Positions 23,229 through 34,810 are shown, numbered from the stretch's first letter. The stretch: DNA of 64,000 bases from Micrasema longulum (GCA_022494885.1 JAGVSM010001251.1:558001-622000); one strand, 5' to 3'. Notes: a model not told the origin generated them from the letters alone. A program made the numbers and translations.

Positions 23229-23480
23229 ACTTTGGTTTCGTGTGTGAAGAAGAGACTTTCAAACCTTGAAAAAAAACAACATCAATATATTTCGCGTGTA
23301 AATTTCGAAATCAAGAACGCGTTGGACTCCGTATCTGCTGTTTCCCGTGTGTCAGAAGATTTTACTAAGATGTCTGCTACATTGAATAGTCCTGCAAGGG
23401 AAAATAGAATAGAAACAAATAAGAAAATTACTAGCAGTAAAATACAGGCAAAATTAAATTGGAACATGTTTTGTAAATAA
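23229..23480 (+). other. Unrecognised 83-codon frame
   Basis: The frame contains KKRLSNLEKKQHQYISRVN and NALDSVSAVSRVSEDFTKMS, then NKKITSSKIQAKLNWNMF before a stop. It is charged and predicted helical, with less A/T bias than its flanks. It begins without an ATG in a convincing context. It could be a host exon, a LINE ORF1 piece (an RTE copy starts 0.7 kb downstream in the same direction) or chance. Confidence 0.2.
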
Positions 23481-24194
23481 TGCATGATATTATGTACCTA
23501 CAATGTTCCTTAAAAAATCAGATTTCTGACACTTCTAACGCATTTTACTCTTAAACTTTTTATGTGTGCGAAAATTTGGAATAGAAATTCTAAATAAGTA
23601 AGAAAAATTCCATAAGAATCACCTTCATTAGTTCTCGTTACATTCAGAATGATTCAGTTTGTCGATTAGTGTTAATTTGATAGAACTTGCAAAGTACAGA
23701 GGCTGCTTACTTTATTGTTATATTTTTTAAATGTATTAATTATGCATATAAGTTCCCTAAAAAATAAATTTAACATATTACCATGTTCAAAACCCTAAAT
23801 AGACATAATCGACCATTTTAAATGCAAGACTGTGTAAATTTATTCAAGCATTTAGTTGTATAAAGTACTTCGATTTACGTAAAATAATGTGTGTTTATAT
23901 TAATAAGGGCGCACAGAATACAAAGTACCTTATTATCAAATGCACCCCTGGTATTGCGTAGAAAGCAGTAAAAGTCAAATCGTATCGCGTGACTTATGAC
24001 GAAAGTGGTACCTACAGGTGATAACAGTGATATTAAAATGGATTATTTATTCGACCGAATAAAATTATTTATTTATTTATTTAAACAAATCATTACGTGT
24101 TATTATTTTTTGTTACAGGTATTGTTTAATCGAACATTTTTTGTGGAATAAAATTTCACCTTCATATAAAAGCGTTAACATTAATAAGAGTTCG

Positions 24195-26040
24195 AATATG
24201 AGCGTAAAGACGAAGGTTGCACCGTTCGTCGAAAATGTATCTATAAATATTTATAAAAAAAATAAATACAATTTGGACCTTTTAGGTTTGAGTGAAGTGC
24301 GCTGGAAAGGGACAGGTAAAAAGTTGTTGAACGGGTGCATGTATCTATACTGTGGTCAAGACTAATATCATCGTAAACGAGTGGCTATACGTCCGATAGC
24401 TCCACCACTGTCTTTCAGTGCTATGCTCGTACAGAGGATGCAGACGATTCTACCAATGACCACTGTAACGATTCGCTTCACTCTACATTATCTAGGTTGC
24501 CCAAAAAAGAAAGTGTAGTTGTCATTGATGACCAAAATTCCAGAGTAAGAGATATCTCCATAGTAGGACCCGTAATTATGGAAAATCAAGGTCTCAGTGT
24601 TACTAATGAAAATGGTGTGAAACTTATAAAATTGGCTACTCTAAATGAGTTCATCATTGGCGGTACTATATTTTCTCGTAAGAACATTCACAAGTATTGA
24701 CGGACCTCACATTGACCACCTATTCTAGAAATTAACACGCAGTTGGGAATTGCTTGACGTTAGGGCTTGTCACGGAGCCGATTTGTACAGCAAACAAGAG
24801 CTGCTCGTTGGGAAAATTTGTATTTAACTTTACCGCATGGCTATATCAAATATGCCAAAGATCATCGACACGAAAAGTTGAAAATTTGCACCACTGTACA
24901 ACATTTTTGAGCAAATCTAGAAAACACAAATGGTGGTCACAACTCCTTTACTCCGACGGACTACATTGAGAATCTCTGGCAAACTCTTAAAACCTCAATT
25001 ATGTTGTCCTCAATGACTGTTATAAAAGCTAAGAAGAGCGTGGGTCTGCGGTGGATGTCGATTGGTACTTGGAATGAAATTGAAAAGAAAGCGAAGCTGA
25101 AAGTATTGTGTGAAACTAAAAGTTCTAAAACAAATTGTTGTCATAAGAAACAGCTCTCAATGCCAAGACAAAATTGTAAAGAGATCTGCTTGCACGGACA
25201 AACGGCGTTTTCTGAATTTGCAAATAAATGAAGCAGAAGAGGCCTATCGCAGAACACTACTAAACACTATTAAAAATCACTCGCCAAATATGTAGTAAGA
25301 CAACACCGTCCGGGTCCTGTTCACAATCCCAATTAGATGGTTGAGTCTGAAATGGAGCGAGTGTGCGACATCTGGAAAAATCATTTCTGCGGAGTCCTTA
25401 ATTGCCCACCTCCCTCGGACCTTTTTGATATTTCGGCAGAGGCTGTTCAAATGAACATCCCTAGAGAAGCAAATATCATTGGCGATAAAATGCCCGAAGA
25501 ATGGAAAAGCGCCGGGTGAAAATGAAATTAGTCCTGAGCTGATAAAATGTGATTTGGATGCAATTGTTCAGCCTCTAAACACTTCATTATCAAAAACCTG
25601 GGATAAGAAACATTGTCCTAGGGATTAGACAATCGTTGCATTTCACAAGAAAGGCGATCTTTTGGAGTGTTATAATTACCGCATAATAACTCTGCTGAGC
25701 GTTTTAGGAAAGATTCATGCACACATAATATTGGGCAGAATACAAGTTCTTGTACTGCAGATTCTGATATTTAACAAAACTGGTTTTATTTCCAGTTAGT
25801 CGTGTGTGAACTATATCCATAACATAAGATGCATTCTCCAACAGAGCAATGAAACGAACTCACCCCTTGCGCGTTGCTTTATTTGCTACGAGAAAGCATT
25901 TGATAGTCCGCATTGACCGTCTCTTTGGAAAATTCTTGATGCGTATCAAAATCCCAAGATCATTGCTGTTATAAAAGCGCTCTACACAAACAGCAATAGC
26001 CGTTTGAGAATTGGCAGCTTTTCAACTGATTTACATGTTT
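24195..26040 (+). pseudogene. RTE-clade LINE, endonuclease to mid-RT, heavily mutated
   Basis: Endonuclease pieces: KYNLDLLGLSEVRWKGTGKK (24260-24330), then VVVIDDQNSRV where GDFNA is expected, then MENQGLSVTNENGVKLIKLA and FIIGGTIFSRKNIHKY. The linker includes LNLQINEAEEAYRRTLLNTI and ERVCDIWKNHFCGVLNCP. The RT part is out of frame: KAPGENEISPELIKCDLD, stops, FHKKGDLLECYNYRIITLLS, TGFIS, then FICYEKAFDS and LWKILDAYQNPKIIAVIKAL. The block order is that of RTE elements. In motif A the catalytic Asp (FIDFEKAFD-type) is replaced by Cys at 25884-25886. Many stops and frameshifts are present and the 3' third is missing. Confidence 0.85.
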
Positions 26041-26860
26041 TCTACACACTTTACCCATCACAAAACTAAGTAAAAAATAAAGGCAATTGCTCGATGTGGT
26101 ATCCGAGATAGACGCTATGGAATTTGTTAACTACAGAACTTTCGAACTTTTCCATTTTTGCATTGTTAACAGGATTTTCCATGACATGCAGAAAATCTTT
26201 TGTATCCTATTTTGGTCAAATATATGTTAAATTAAAGCAAGTTAGCAGTGGACGGTATCCTACAAGATGAACTGAACTAATTAAGAAATCAAAAAAATCT
26301 TCATTGAACGCTACTCTTAATTTGACCCAGGACCCAAAGGAATAGAGGCAATCATATATCTAATGCCTGACATACCAAAATACTGCAAAGTTAAGCATTG
26401 AACAAGACGATGAAGGTAAAGAAGCAAATTATAATAAAAATAGAATAAGCATTAAAGTTTACATTATTCCTAAAGTGTTTTAATATGCTATTCCCGTCGC
26501 TAGTGATGACTTAAAAGAGTAGCAAGTTTTGTATCTTCAGCAATATTTCTCGGACTCTGATGTCCATAGTAAAACGCTTTAAAATTTATAAATGACGTAA
26601 ATATCTTAAATATAACATCAACGTGGCACTCTCACACGCTCGTGAACCAGGATTAGAAGTACGTGACGCGAATTTTACGAGAAATTTACAGAAGGGGTGA
26701 CGTTCCGCTTATCACTTAATAAGCGAATTAAGCTTTAAAGTGTAGGAATCACACTAAAGATGATTTGATCTAATATAGTGCTGTATCAATTGAGTCTTGG
26801 CTCAGTAGTAGTATTGTGAATTTAAAGCTCATGTTGAAACGTATATTTACTTTTATACAT
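26041..26860. other. Non-coding DNA after the RTE remnant
   Basis: It may include decayed RTE sequence at its start, but no motif can be followed beyond about 26040. The remainder is featureless. Confidence 0.4.
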
Positions 26861-26869
26861 ATTAAGATT

Positions 26870-27205
26870 TTCTTATTCTGTGTCCAGGCGGATTAAAACT
26901 ATAGTTTTGTGTATGAAAAGGAACCAAAATTTTGGACCATTGATTTTGACTCGATGGCTACTCTCAGGTAAAAATTCTCGAGTGGAGACAAATCCGCCTA
27001 GTAGTGCAGTAATAGGCGCATTCGTATACCATACTTGAAACAAAGCCCCCAAGTTCGATTCCTGGGAAGGTCAACATAAAATATTTATTAAAAATGTGGT
27101 TTCGTGTTCCTGGAATGGCATCTGGAGCATAAGGCTAATCACCTCACCATACTGCAATGCTCTGTGTACTATCGGGAGCGGGCGTAGGTATGATTTTCTG
27201 TGTTA
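26870..27205 (+). repeat. SINE-C, full-length layout
   Basis: This is one of two copies showing the whole unit. The 5' unit (26873-26998) runs tgtgtccaggcggattaaaa, tatgaaaaggaaccaaaatt, gactcgatggctactctcag, gtaaaaattctcgagtggag and ends atccgccta. The first aggcggat and the last atccgcct are complementary. The tRNA-like part follows (about 26999-27075) with box B-like agttcgattcc. The 3' body then gives gcataaggctaatcacctca and ctgtgtactatcgggagcgg. The pol III-type region is therefore internal rather than at the 5' end. Confidence 0.7.
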
Positions 27206-28140
27206 TTGTGCCGTGTTTCGATCAGACTCTGCTGAGGTTTCGGAACCCATCTCTTCATTAGTGTTAACGTAATTAATATGGGTATTTATGTAATATTTTG
27301 TGCTTAGGACTTGTACCGTGTTGTACTCGTTGTTTATGCAGCTGAGTAATCTAAAATCTGTATCTTGTTCCAGTCAACCCTGCTCTTACATTGACTGCAA
27401 ATCTCGAAACCATCATGAGGACATTATTATTTAGTAGTACATTTTTGTGCATTTTACTAATTTGATTATTTTTCTGATTTTTTTTTTTAAGTTTAAAATT
27501 TATTTATTTATATTTTAAATAAATATTAAAAATTATCTGTTTATTGTCAGTACACCGGCAATATATGTTGAGTTACATTCTGAGAGATTTATAAAACAAT
27601 GACGACTTAAAAAAAAATATTTTTTTAATGATAATAAAAAGGGAAACTTACTGATTTTATTTTAAAGATAAATTAAAGCAAATTTTGTTAAAACAACATT
27701 GTGTAATCTCAATAAAAAATCAAATACACTTTGAAAAAGAAAAATCATTTAGACAAGATATTGCCGGCGCGACGCGTGGCACAACAATGATGTTAAATTA
27801 TTTTCATAGAAAAAACGGTTTAATTTTTCTATTCAGAATTACTTGTTGCTGTTTCATGGGTAACCATTTATTATATACAAAAAAAAAAAACATTTATGTA
27901 CAAAATATAAGTACTTTGGCGAAAGACTTATTGGTGAAAGAAATATTTTCCAGCCAACTAAAAAACAGTCAGGACAAAAGAAAAACTGATCAAAAGTTTA
28001 TCTTATTTTTAAAAAATATATAAATAAAACCTATTTGATTAAAAATAGCAGCTGTTCTTAGAATTTATTTTTTTTGATAAAAAAATAATAAAATAAAGTA
28101 GAGTTGTAAACCATAAGTATCTTCATTTTCTTTTTTTCAG
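27206..28140. other. AT-rich non-coding DNA
   Basis: A 112-codon plus-strand frame at 27685-28023 is Lys/Ile/Phe-rich, has no family signature and is not called. The stretch ends in the acceptor-like tract cattttctttttttcag. Confidence 0.4.
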
Positions 28141-28263
28141 TAGATGCCTCCAAGGGACCCTATCACCAGCTAGCATGCTTGCCTACTCCTACGTCACGAA
28201 GTTCTGCCAAGTTAAGCCAAAAAATCGTCATGAACAATCTTCCAGGATGGCGAGAGCCCCCAG
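28141..28263 (+). CDS. Candidate host exon, 123 bp
   Basis: The segment is preceded by a pyrimidine tract and AG (ttttctttttttcag, ending 28140) and followed by a consensus donor (ccccCAG|GTGAGAAG, 28264 on). It is 123 nt, divisible by three, and 51% GC by count, far above its surroundings. Two forward frames are open throughout. One, starting with GAT at 28143, reads DASKGPYHQLACLPTPTSRS and ends VMNNLPGWREPP. The other, starting with AGA at 28142, contains LAYSYVTKFCQVKPKNRH. I recognise neither as a known domain. It could be a coding exon, a non-coding RNA exon or a chance pairing of splice signals. The nearest recognisable element is the minus-strand LINE at 28440. Confidence 0.4.
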
Positions 28264-28439
28264 GTGAGAAGAATAGGCAACTTTAGCTAACGCACTTCTA
28301 AAGCATCCGCAGTACATATATATGCCAGATCCATCGCCATATCTTTAAGATAGTCGTTAAAGAAGGCTAATGCAATGGTTACAAAATCAAACCACCTTAT
28401 ACCTATTTTTTAATTCGAGCATTTACTAAGTTAACTTTT

Positions 28440-28905
28440 TTCTTAATCTTCCTCGTATTTTAAGAGATCCTAAGATCTGTGTTACAATGAGGTCCAACTG
28501 CTCGTCCGTCTCTTGGGCGGTCTTCCAGGCGGACGAATTCCATTGGCTGCAGTGTACACAAGTCTTTTGCTACTCATTCTGTCTACATAGTCCTTCCAAT
28601 ATCTTTTTTTATCTGTTTCATAGTACGATATCCTCTATTTTACCCGTATCTCTAATTTTAATATTATTGGTCGGTCTCTGAGCGTTTTGCAGTAATGGAC
28701 CTTAACACCTTTATTTTAGCAGTTTTTAGTACCTTATTGGTACGAACAGTATCACCCCGAGCTTCCACAGCATACATCATGATAGGTCTCTCACATGTCT
28801 TGTATATTTTGACCTTATTATCCATACGCATATCCTTATTTCTCCATATTACATTCCTCAGACACCCGACGCAGTTGATGCATTGTTGACTTGTTCTCGA
28901 ACTTC
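28440..28905 (-). pseudogene. RTE-like LINE fragment, post-RT C-terminal region
   Basis: Minus-strand translation, with frame changes, gives VGCLRNVIWRNKDMRMDNKV, KIYKTCERPIMMYAVEARGD, TVRTNKVLKTAKIKVLRSIT. After a break it gives KRYWKDYVDRM-like sequence and AANGIRPPGRPPKRRTSSW. This is the arrangement found after the RT core in a common insect non-LTR family (W-x-NK...K..IYK...RPI..Y..E.R..T..T...L.....K.LR.I, then GRP..R). 5' truncated and frameshifted. Confidence 0.7.
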
Positions 28906-29614
28906 AGTGAACAAATCCTATAACTTGAGTCAAATAGTCAAATTACACCTTATAGGTTATTTGGATACTGTAAGACTTTTTGTTTTGCTGACTGAATTTG
29001 ATATTGATCTATCAACATGCAAGAGTTGAATTTATTGAATATATCATTTACTAATTTTAATCCAGAGGACCTAAATGTGCAAATATAAAGGTATTAATTC
29101 AAAATCATAACCATATTAAAAGCTTACGTGGAATCGTAGCGTATCAACGTCTATTAATAATTCGATTAACAAAGTAGTTAAAATTAATTTACAATTTCGA
29201 CAGTTAAATAATTGAAATCCACTCCGGTACAAACATATACATGACTACAATGGCATTACTAAACATTTAATCACAGTTATAAGTTAACAAGAAAATCGTG
29301 CTTGTATACAGAGCAGTGCCAATAGCAAGGAAACTTTGATATGGGTATAGTTGTAAAATATCTACACAGCCCCTCCCCCCCCCTCACACACATCTCACAT
29401 ACATATACATTAGTAAATTGTTCCTTGTACTTTTGTGAGTTAGCAAACAATAAACGTAACACAAATGTTTGTAGCGTTATTACTTAGATAAGATTTACAG
29501 ATATTTCAAGAGAGATGGGATACGTTTTTACGAAGACAAGATATCATGAAATCAAAATTATCAATCAATAATATATCAATAATATACCAAATGCAGTGTA
29601 GTTTAATCGTCTTT
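28906..29614. other. Non-coding DNA
   Basis: Contains a C-rich run (cccctcccccccccctc) near 29370-29388. No coding signal. Confidence 0.45.
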
Positions 29615-30125
29615 GACATAAAAGTAAGGTGATCAGTCTTACGCTTCGGATGCTGGTCCAGGAACAATGAAGAGACATTGCAGGAGACTGCTATGAAACA
29701 TCCTATAGATTTATGGTTTATATTATAATTTTAAGTGTGCTGTACAGATGTTTTATTAAATTGAAGTGTATGTTTTACTTTTTTTTTTGTATTCTTAAAT
29801 AATATGCATGCTTCATCTTTCCATTATGTTGTATCCCATTTCAACACAAGGCTCTTGGCCTCATACAGTTAACCATAGGTACGTAATATTTTTTTTGCAT
29901 AATCTTTTGTATCTTTGTATGAATAAATAAAATATTACAATAAAAAACCTTCAAAACCAATATTTCGGATCCGCCTTGCCAGGAATCTCACCTAAGATGT
30001 CGAAAATGGTAGGCGAAACCTTGAATCACTACACAACGGTCGCGGACTTATACCTACATGATTTCATTCAGATTTTTTCACTAGGAGCAGCCATCGAGTC
30101 AAATGCACTTACCCAGAGTTATGGT
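29615..30125 (-). repeat. SINE-C copy, minus strand, with internal insertion
   Basis: The 3' body (29620-29700) shows aggtgatcagtcttacgctt. The tRNA-like part and 5' unit (29965-30125) show ccgccttgccaggaatctca, aaaatggtaggcgaaac and gcagccatcgagtcaaatgc. Between them, 29705-29960 holds unrelated AT-rich DNA ending tgtatgaataaataaaat, which looks like an inserted retroposon tail. Confidence 0.55.
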
Positions 30126-30309
30126 TTTTTTTTAAACAGAACTGATTCATCAACTGCCTTGACACAAAGAAGTACGTAAATTGGCACAAAACACTTTTTG
30201 AAAAAAAAATTCTTCGGAAAAGTAGAAGTATGGCGTTCTTTTCTCCGTGTTGCTTTGTTCGATAATAAAATCTGTAAATTGTAATATTCGCACATAAAAA
30301 ATATGCTGT

Positions 30310-30440
30310 GACTGAACAGAGGATAAATAATACAGTTCTGAGCGCAAAACAGAACCAGAACCAGAACCTTGGAGGAACGTTTTCTACTCTTAGGTAAAAA
30401 TCCTTAAAAAAAAAATCGAGTGGAGAGTCAGAATCAGTCC
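30310..30440 (+). repeat. SINE-C 5' unit, truncated at tRNA-like junction
   Basis: Reads aacagaggataaataataca, gttctgagcgc, aaccagaaccttgg, ttttctactcttaggtaaaa, atcgagtggagagtc, cagtccacctcg. The element stops exactly where the tRNA-like part should begin. Confidence 0.6.
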
Positions 30441-30565
30441 ACCTCGTTTTCTTTTTTTTCCATTTATTCATTTATTAAGATATTTAGAACATTACAAAAA
30501 GAAAACCCAATTCATTCTAGATACAATAATAAATCACAAATAATATTAAATAGTCGTGTTATTAA

Positions 30566-30566
<1 letters not shown>

Positions 30567-30610
<44 letters not shown>

Positions 30611-30611
30611 T
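30567..30611. repeat. (ATT)n microsatellite, SINE-A tail
   Basis: About 15 uninterrupted ATT units. On the minus strand this is the (TAA)n tail of the adjoining SINE-A. Confidence 0.9.
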
Positions 30612-30776
30612 TGCACCACAACAGGCCAGGAGGCTTAATTACAGTGGTGATTTACATCACGGAACACCCAGGCTTGAGACAAATCACTTTTTTTTTGTGT
30701 TTTCACCGGGAATCGAACCCGGAACCTTCCGTGTGTGAGTCAAGCGTCTTGACCACTACACCACGGAGGCCGCCGA
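30612..30776 (-). repeat. SINE-A, complete, tRNA-Val-like head
   Basis: On the minus strand the head has perfect box A (tggtgtagtggt; plus 30752-30763) and perfect box B (ggttcgattcc; plus 30709-30719). The stretch cgtggtgtagtggt equals the start of animal tRNA-Val, and the anticodon-loop position reads CAC, a Val anticodon. The body follows: gtctcaagcctgggtgttcc, gtgatgtaaatcaccact, then tggtgcaaaa and the (TAA)n tail. Head, body and tail are all present, so this copy is nearly full length, about 165 bp plus tail. Confidence 0.8.
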
Positions 30777-30914
30777 AATGATATAACAAAATGTAAAAAA
30801 AAAAAATAAAGTTAGAAAGTGCTTTCCTAAGTGAAGGCCTACCGTCGTGAAATATGTCGACATCGATTAAGTAGCAAGATTTGTAGTTTTTTTAAAATAT
30901 TTGTAAATGTAAGT

Positions 30915-31150
30915 TTTGTAGTGGTTGGCGCGTTTGCCGCTTCTTGGGGTACTGAGTGGGCGTTAAATCTTGATTTTAAAGTAGTTCTGCAGTGCAATAC
31001 TTAAGTGTTCCTAGATTAGTACCTGAAGCGTTAGACTAATCACCTTACCTTTCATGTTACAAAAATGATCTAGACCCATCACAGTTGAAGTGCCATTGCA
31101 GTGTCTATGCGCTACTAGGGGCGGACGGAGAAGTAATAATGATGATGATA
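30915..31150 (+). repeat. SINE-C copy, decayed tRNA-like part plus body
   Basis: Starts gtggttggcgcgtttgccgc, then after loss of box B continues tagattagtacctgaagcg, ttagactaatcaccttacc, gttacaaaaatgatctag, and ends near gcgctactaggggcgg with a short GAT-rich tail. Confidence 0.6.
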
Positions 31151-31549
31151 TTAATGAAAAGGTAAAATACCTTTTGTAAAATTTCGAAAAATATTTTTTA
31201 TAAAAGACCAGTACAGCATACATCCGATGAAAAAGAATTATAACTAAATAAAACAGAAATTCTAGAAAAGCATAAAGAGTGAAATTATGTGTCTTTAAAC
31301 CATGTTTTTTGCATTCATTTTCTATATTTTTCTTTTTCCTCATTATAACAATGCCTGTGTGTCATGAATATTTACATAGATTTGTGTAAAATGCTATTAC
31401 GAACGTTTTCAAAGAAAATCTCGATTGTAGAGAAAATAGAAATATGACACTGTTTCAGAATAGTCTCAATAAGTGTCAGTAAAAATAGTTATAAAAGCCA
31501 TTTAACTGTTTAATTGTGAACCTAGAATGACGTTTATTCTTTTTTAACA

Positions 31550-31703
31550 GATTAGAAGGCCCAATTACAGTTGGAAATTAAATCACAGAACACCCAGGCT
31601 TGAGAAAAATCACATTTATTTTTTTGTTTTCTCACCGAGAATCGAACCCGGAGCCTTCCGTGTGTGAGTCAAGCGTCTTGACCACTACACCACGGAGGCC
31701 ACC
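31550..31703 (-). repeat. SINE-A copy, minus strand
   Basis: Same head as 30612-30776 (plus strand gaatcgaacccggagccttc, gaccactacaccacggagg) with both boxes intact. The body is seen as cacagaacacccaggcttga. There is no (TAA)n tail here. The two copies lie 0.8 kb apart in the same orientation. Confidence 0.75.
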
Positions 31704-32944
31704 AATGATATTAGAGTTTTTTTATGATTGATAATAGATCATGATAATTGATTTTTCCGCGGCTTCGCTCGAGTGGTATTTGGGAAAAAATATTTAGATG
31801 ATGATTGAGTTGTGTCGTTTATCAATAAGGGTTTTCATTTATAAGCAAGAATTTTCCCAATGGAATCATATATTTTATCGAGATTGAAAGTAGCTTGGTC
31901 TTCCAACTGTTGCTATGAAGGAAACATGATCACCCGTTAGTCTGTGGTGACGTAGCATCGTTATTATGTTCACAAAATCAAAATCTTACTACAAACCCAA
32001 AACGAATTTATTGAATCCGAATAATTTTCCAAAAATAACTCATTTCTAATTAATATTGTATATTTTTTTATTTTTTTTGTTTATAAATCATATATCTAAT
32101 ACAAAGTATTTTACAAGTATATTACGTTGAATTACATTTCTAGGAGTTACAACAACTCAATTCTGGACATAAATAATATTAACATTTAGAAAATAACACA
32201 TATTGAGAACAACAAAGAAATAAAGCAAGTTTAGCACCTTTATAACTAAATAAAGCACAACAATAAATACGCCAAAAACCTTTTCTTACCCAAACAAAAT
32301 AAATATATATAAAAAAACGCCTTTAAGAATAAAAAAAGGAGTGAGTGTACTATAGGGGAAATAAGACCATTTACATCACATGCCATGTAGATGCTGCCGT
32401 AGTGATGATGGGAACATATCCATCTCAGTTCGTAAACATCTGGATTCCAAAGAAATGTCGCTTAGTATACACACAACACACGATTATTGGAAACATAATT
32501 CGGATATACAAAACGTATGTCAGACCAAACCATGGTGTATACAACAACGGCGAGGATAGATAGAGAGAAAATAAAAAATACGAAAAAAATAGTAGAAAAA
32601 CTAAATAGAAAAACTAAATAACTTATACCTTCATAACTTTCTTCTATATTCCCTACTTTTTACCTGCTGACAGCAATAAAAAGCAGACTTTACTTTAAAC
32701 AAAATTGTTTTGACATCCCACCTTACCGTCCACTCATTTTTAAATAGCATTGATTACTCTTACTATTATTCATCATTTTTTTAGAACATTGTCTTAACTT
32801 TAGGGATAAAAATTAAGTAACCTATTAAACTTCTCTGCTTTTCAGTTATTCCTGTGCAAAACATCAAGTCGATAGATCACTCCGTTGAGACGTTAAGGAC
32901 ACACAAACAAACGAACAAATACACTTTCGCATTAACAATATTTA
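31704..32944. other. AT-rich non-coding DNA
   Basis: A 72-codon frame at 32345-32563 shows no motif and no exon signals. Nothing is called. Confidence 0.45.
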
Positions 32945-32950
32945 ATATAG

Positions 32951-33369
32951 AGTATATCGATGGCTTGGTTTCATACAGAGATAACTAGTAATTGCTTGTT
33001 TTGAGTAATGGCTGACCAAAGTTTTGACAGATCGAAATTGATTTGTAACAAATAATTATTTACATCACCTTAAGTGTAGTATATATGAGTATATTTATGT
33101 AAAATATACACAATGGTTACTAGTTTTAGGATTAAAGGTGTTGTAGAAATTATCACAACGTTTTAATTAGTTATGGAGCTAAGAGATTGTTGAGTATATT
33201 TATTTTTATATAAAAACATTTGTTTTTTTATGAGAAAATCAATACTTTTGAGGAGTTACCTATAACTTTGTAGAATTGAAAAATGTTTTTTTTTAAAACC
33301 AAATAAATAGTGTAACGTAAACCATCATTTTTTTTTATCCCTCTATGGAACTGAGCCATCGATATATTC
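32951..33369. mobile_element. MITE-like element with 35-bp inverted ends
   Basis: The left end 32951-32985 (agtatatcgatggcttggt...) and right end 33335-33369 (...actgagccatcgatatatt) are imperfect reverse complements, sharing atatcgatggct exactly and most bases to gagataa/gggataa. The 349-bp interior is AT-rich and non-coding. No clean target duplication can be fixed. Confidence 0.5.
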
Positions 33370-34379
33370 AGTATACCTAACACAGAATCAGTTTTGTTTT
33401 AAGTTATAAATTGATTTCATCGGGAAAACGATATAATATCGATACTTTGTTAATTGCTTTATTAAGCAGGATTAAAAATAGGAATTTGTAAATACATTTG
33501 AAAACGAGGCAAGAGTACTTTCTCATGTTATGACGCCTTGCCAATTTGCTAAGTCTCACGTTATAAATAAAATTGGTTTTCTGTATAACAACCTCATAAA
33601 CTCAGTTTCTGGAGTAACTGATTTAACGTGAGATATTCTCGAGGTTAAATTTTACTCTAAATAGACGGTTTAAAATCTTTTGTCAATAATTCGAGAATTT
33701 TAGTAGTTTTAAGGATAATATTTTAGTATATTGAAAATTTCGCATCGAAATAATGATTGGATGGTGTTATTCAAAAATGTGTTATGCCACAAAATCAAAA
33801 TTTAAAAAAAAATTTGATCCAAAACTGGCATTCTTTCTTTGAAAAAATAGTTTGATGAGTTTAAACTTACAAATTTTCTGTATTACCTCGATGCGTCAAC
33901 CGAAAATCATCCATCTGGACTAAAAACAATGAAACACTGCTTTAAGATGCTTACCGTATTATTGCGAATTAAGATCAATATGGAGCTAAACGATAACAAT
34001 ATTGCAAAAATACGCTTTCTTTGCCAGAATTGCCGACAAGTTTTGTTTACAACAAGCGGCAGCTAACTTTTTGTAACTAAGGAATTTATATTGATAGTAA
34101 ATCCCAAGTTTTTATTTCAATTTTATTATTTTTTTTACTTAAAACTTTCCATCAATGTAAGTATAATGAATAACCACGCATTTAGCGCCTCAAATATGAA
34201 TTCAAATTATGTAAAATTTTCGGTATTACATCATCATTACATAACGTTCTGTGTATGAAAAGTACCAAAAATTCTGAAATTCCATCCCGTATCATGGTTG
34301 AGGCCCTAGCTTCCTTGGAGGGTTAAAATAAAATATTATTTTAGAAGGTGAATTAACACTGCAATATTATATTATCCAT
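33370..34379. other. AT-rich non-coding DNA with SINE-C trace
   Basis: At about 34240-34330 the order acgttctgtgtatgaaaag, taccaaaaattctg, tcatggttgaggccctagc recalls the SINE-C 5' unit joined to its tRNA-like part with an internal deletion. The remainder is featureless. Confidence 0.35.
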
Positions 34380-34384
34380 GGACT

Positions 34385-34515
34385 GGACCCTGGGCTGGTA
34401 TTCCAAACGCTCTCGCGGCCGTATTATCTCGCGTATTTACATACAAAATACACAAGAAAATCTATTTTCACGTAATGAGAGAGTGGTTCAGAATAGCACT
34501 CCTCAAGGGTAAAAC
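34385..34515. repeat. Short imperfect inverted repeat
   Basis: gctggtattccaaacgctct (from 34396) and gagagagtggttcagaatag (near 34478-34497) are partly complementary. The segment between contains gcggccgtattatctcgcg. It may be a small foldback element; no second copy is seen. Confidence 0.25.
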
Positions 34516-34664
34516 TGATAACTCATGTTTCTTTTTTTAATTGATTTTTTAAACATTTTTTTGTACACTTTGCCCAACTAACAAGGGTTCATACTCCGTT
34601 CCAAGCTAGGCAATTACATTTCAATACATAATAGTAATTTACAATTTAATATACTCGTAAATAA

Positions 34665-34810
34665 CAGACAAATAAAAAATAAACTTATTCGGGTACACAT
34701 GTTCATACATATATATTGATACATATATAAATATACACATATGCATATACACATAAGCATGTATACTTATACAAATATACACACAAATATATATCAATAC
34801 GCATACACAT
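34665..34810. repeat. CATATA-type low-complexity tract
   Basis: Alternating acatat/catac repeats. The 91-codon minus-strand frame over it (Tyr/Ile/Cys-rich) is a product of the repeat and is not called as a gene. Confidence 0.7.

Noticed and set aside
27685..28023. 112-codon plus-strand frame
   Set aside because: Lys/Ile/Phe/Asn composition typical of AT-rich DNA; no motif and no exon signals.
29360..29395. CRISPR-like or satellite repeat near the C-rich run
   Set aside because: It is a single cytosine-rich tract with no repeat-spacer periodicity.
30420..30738. Overlapping plus-strand frames with Leu or Tyr runs
   Set aside because: They translate the (ATT)n microsatellite and the reverse strand of SINE-A.
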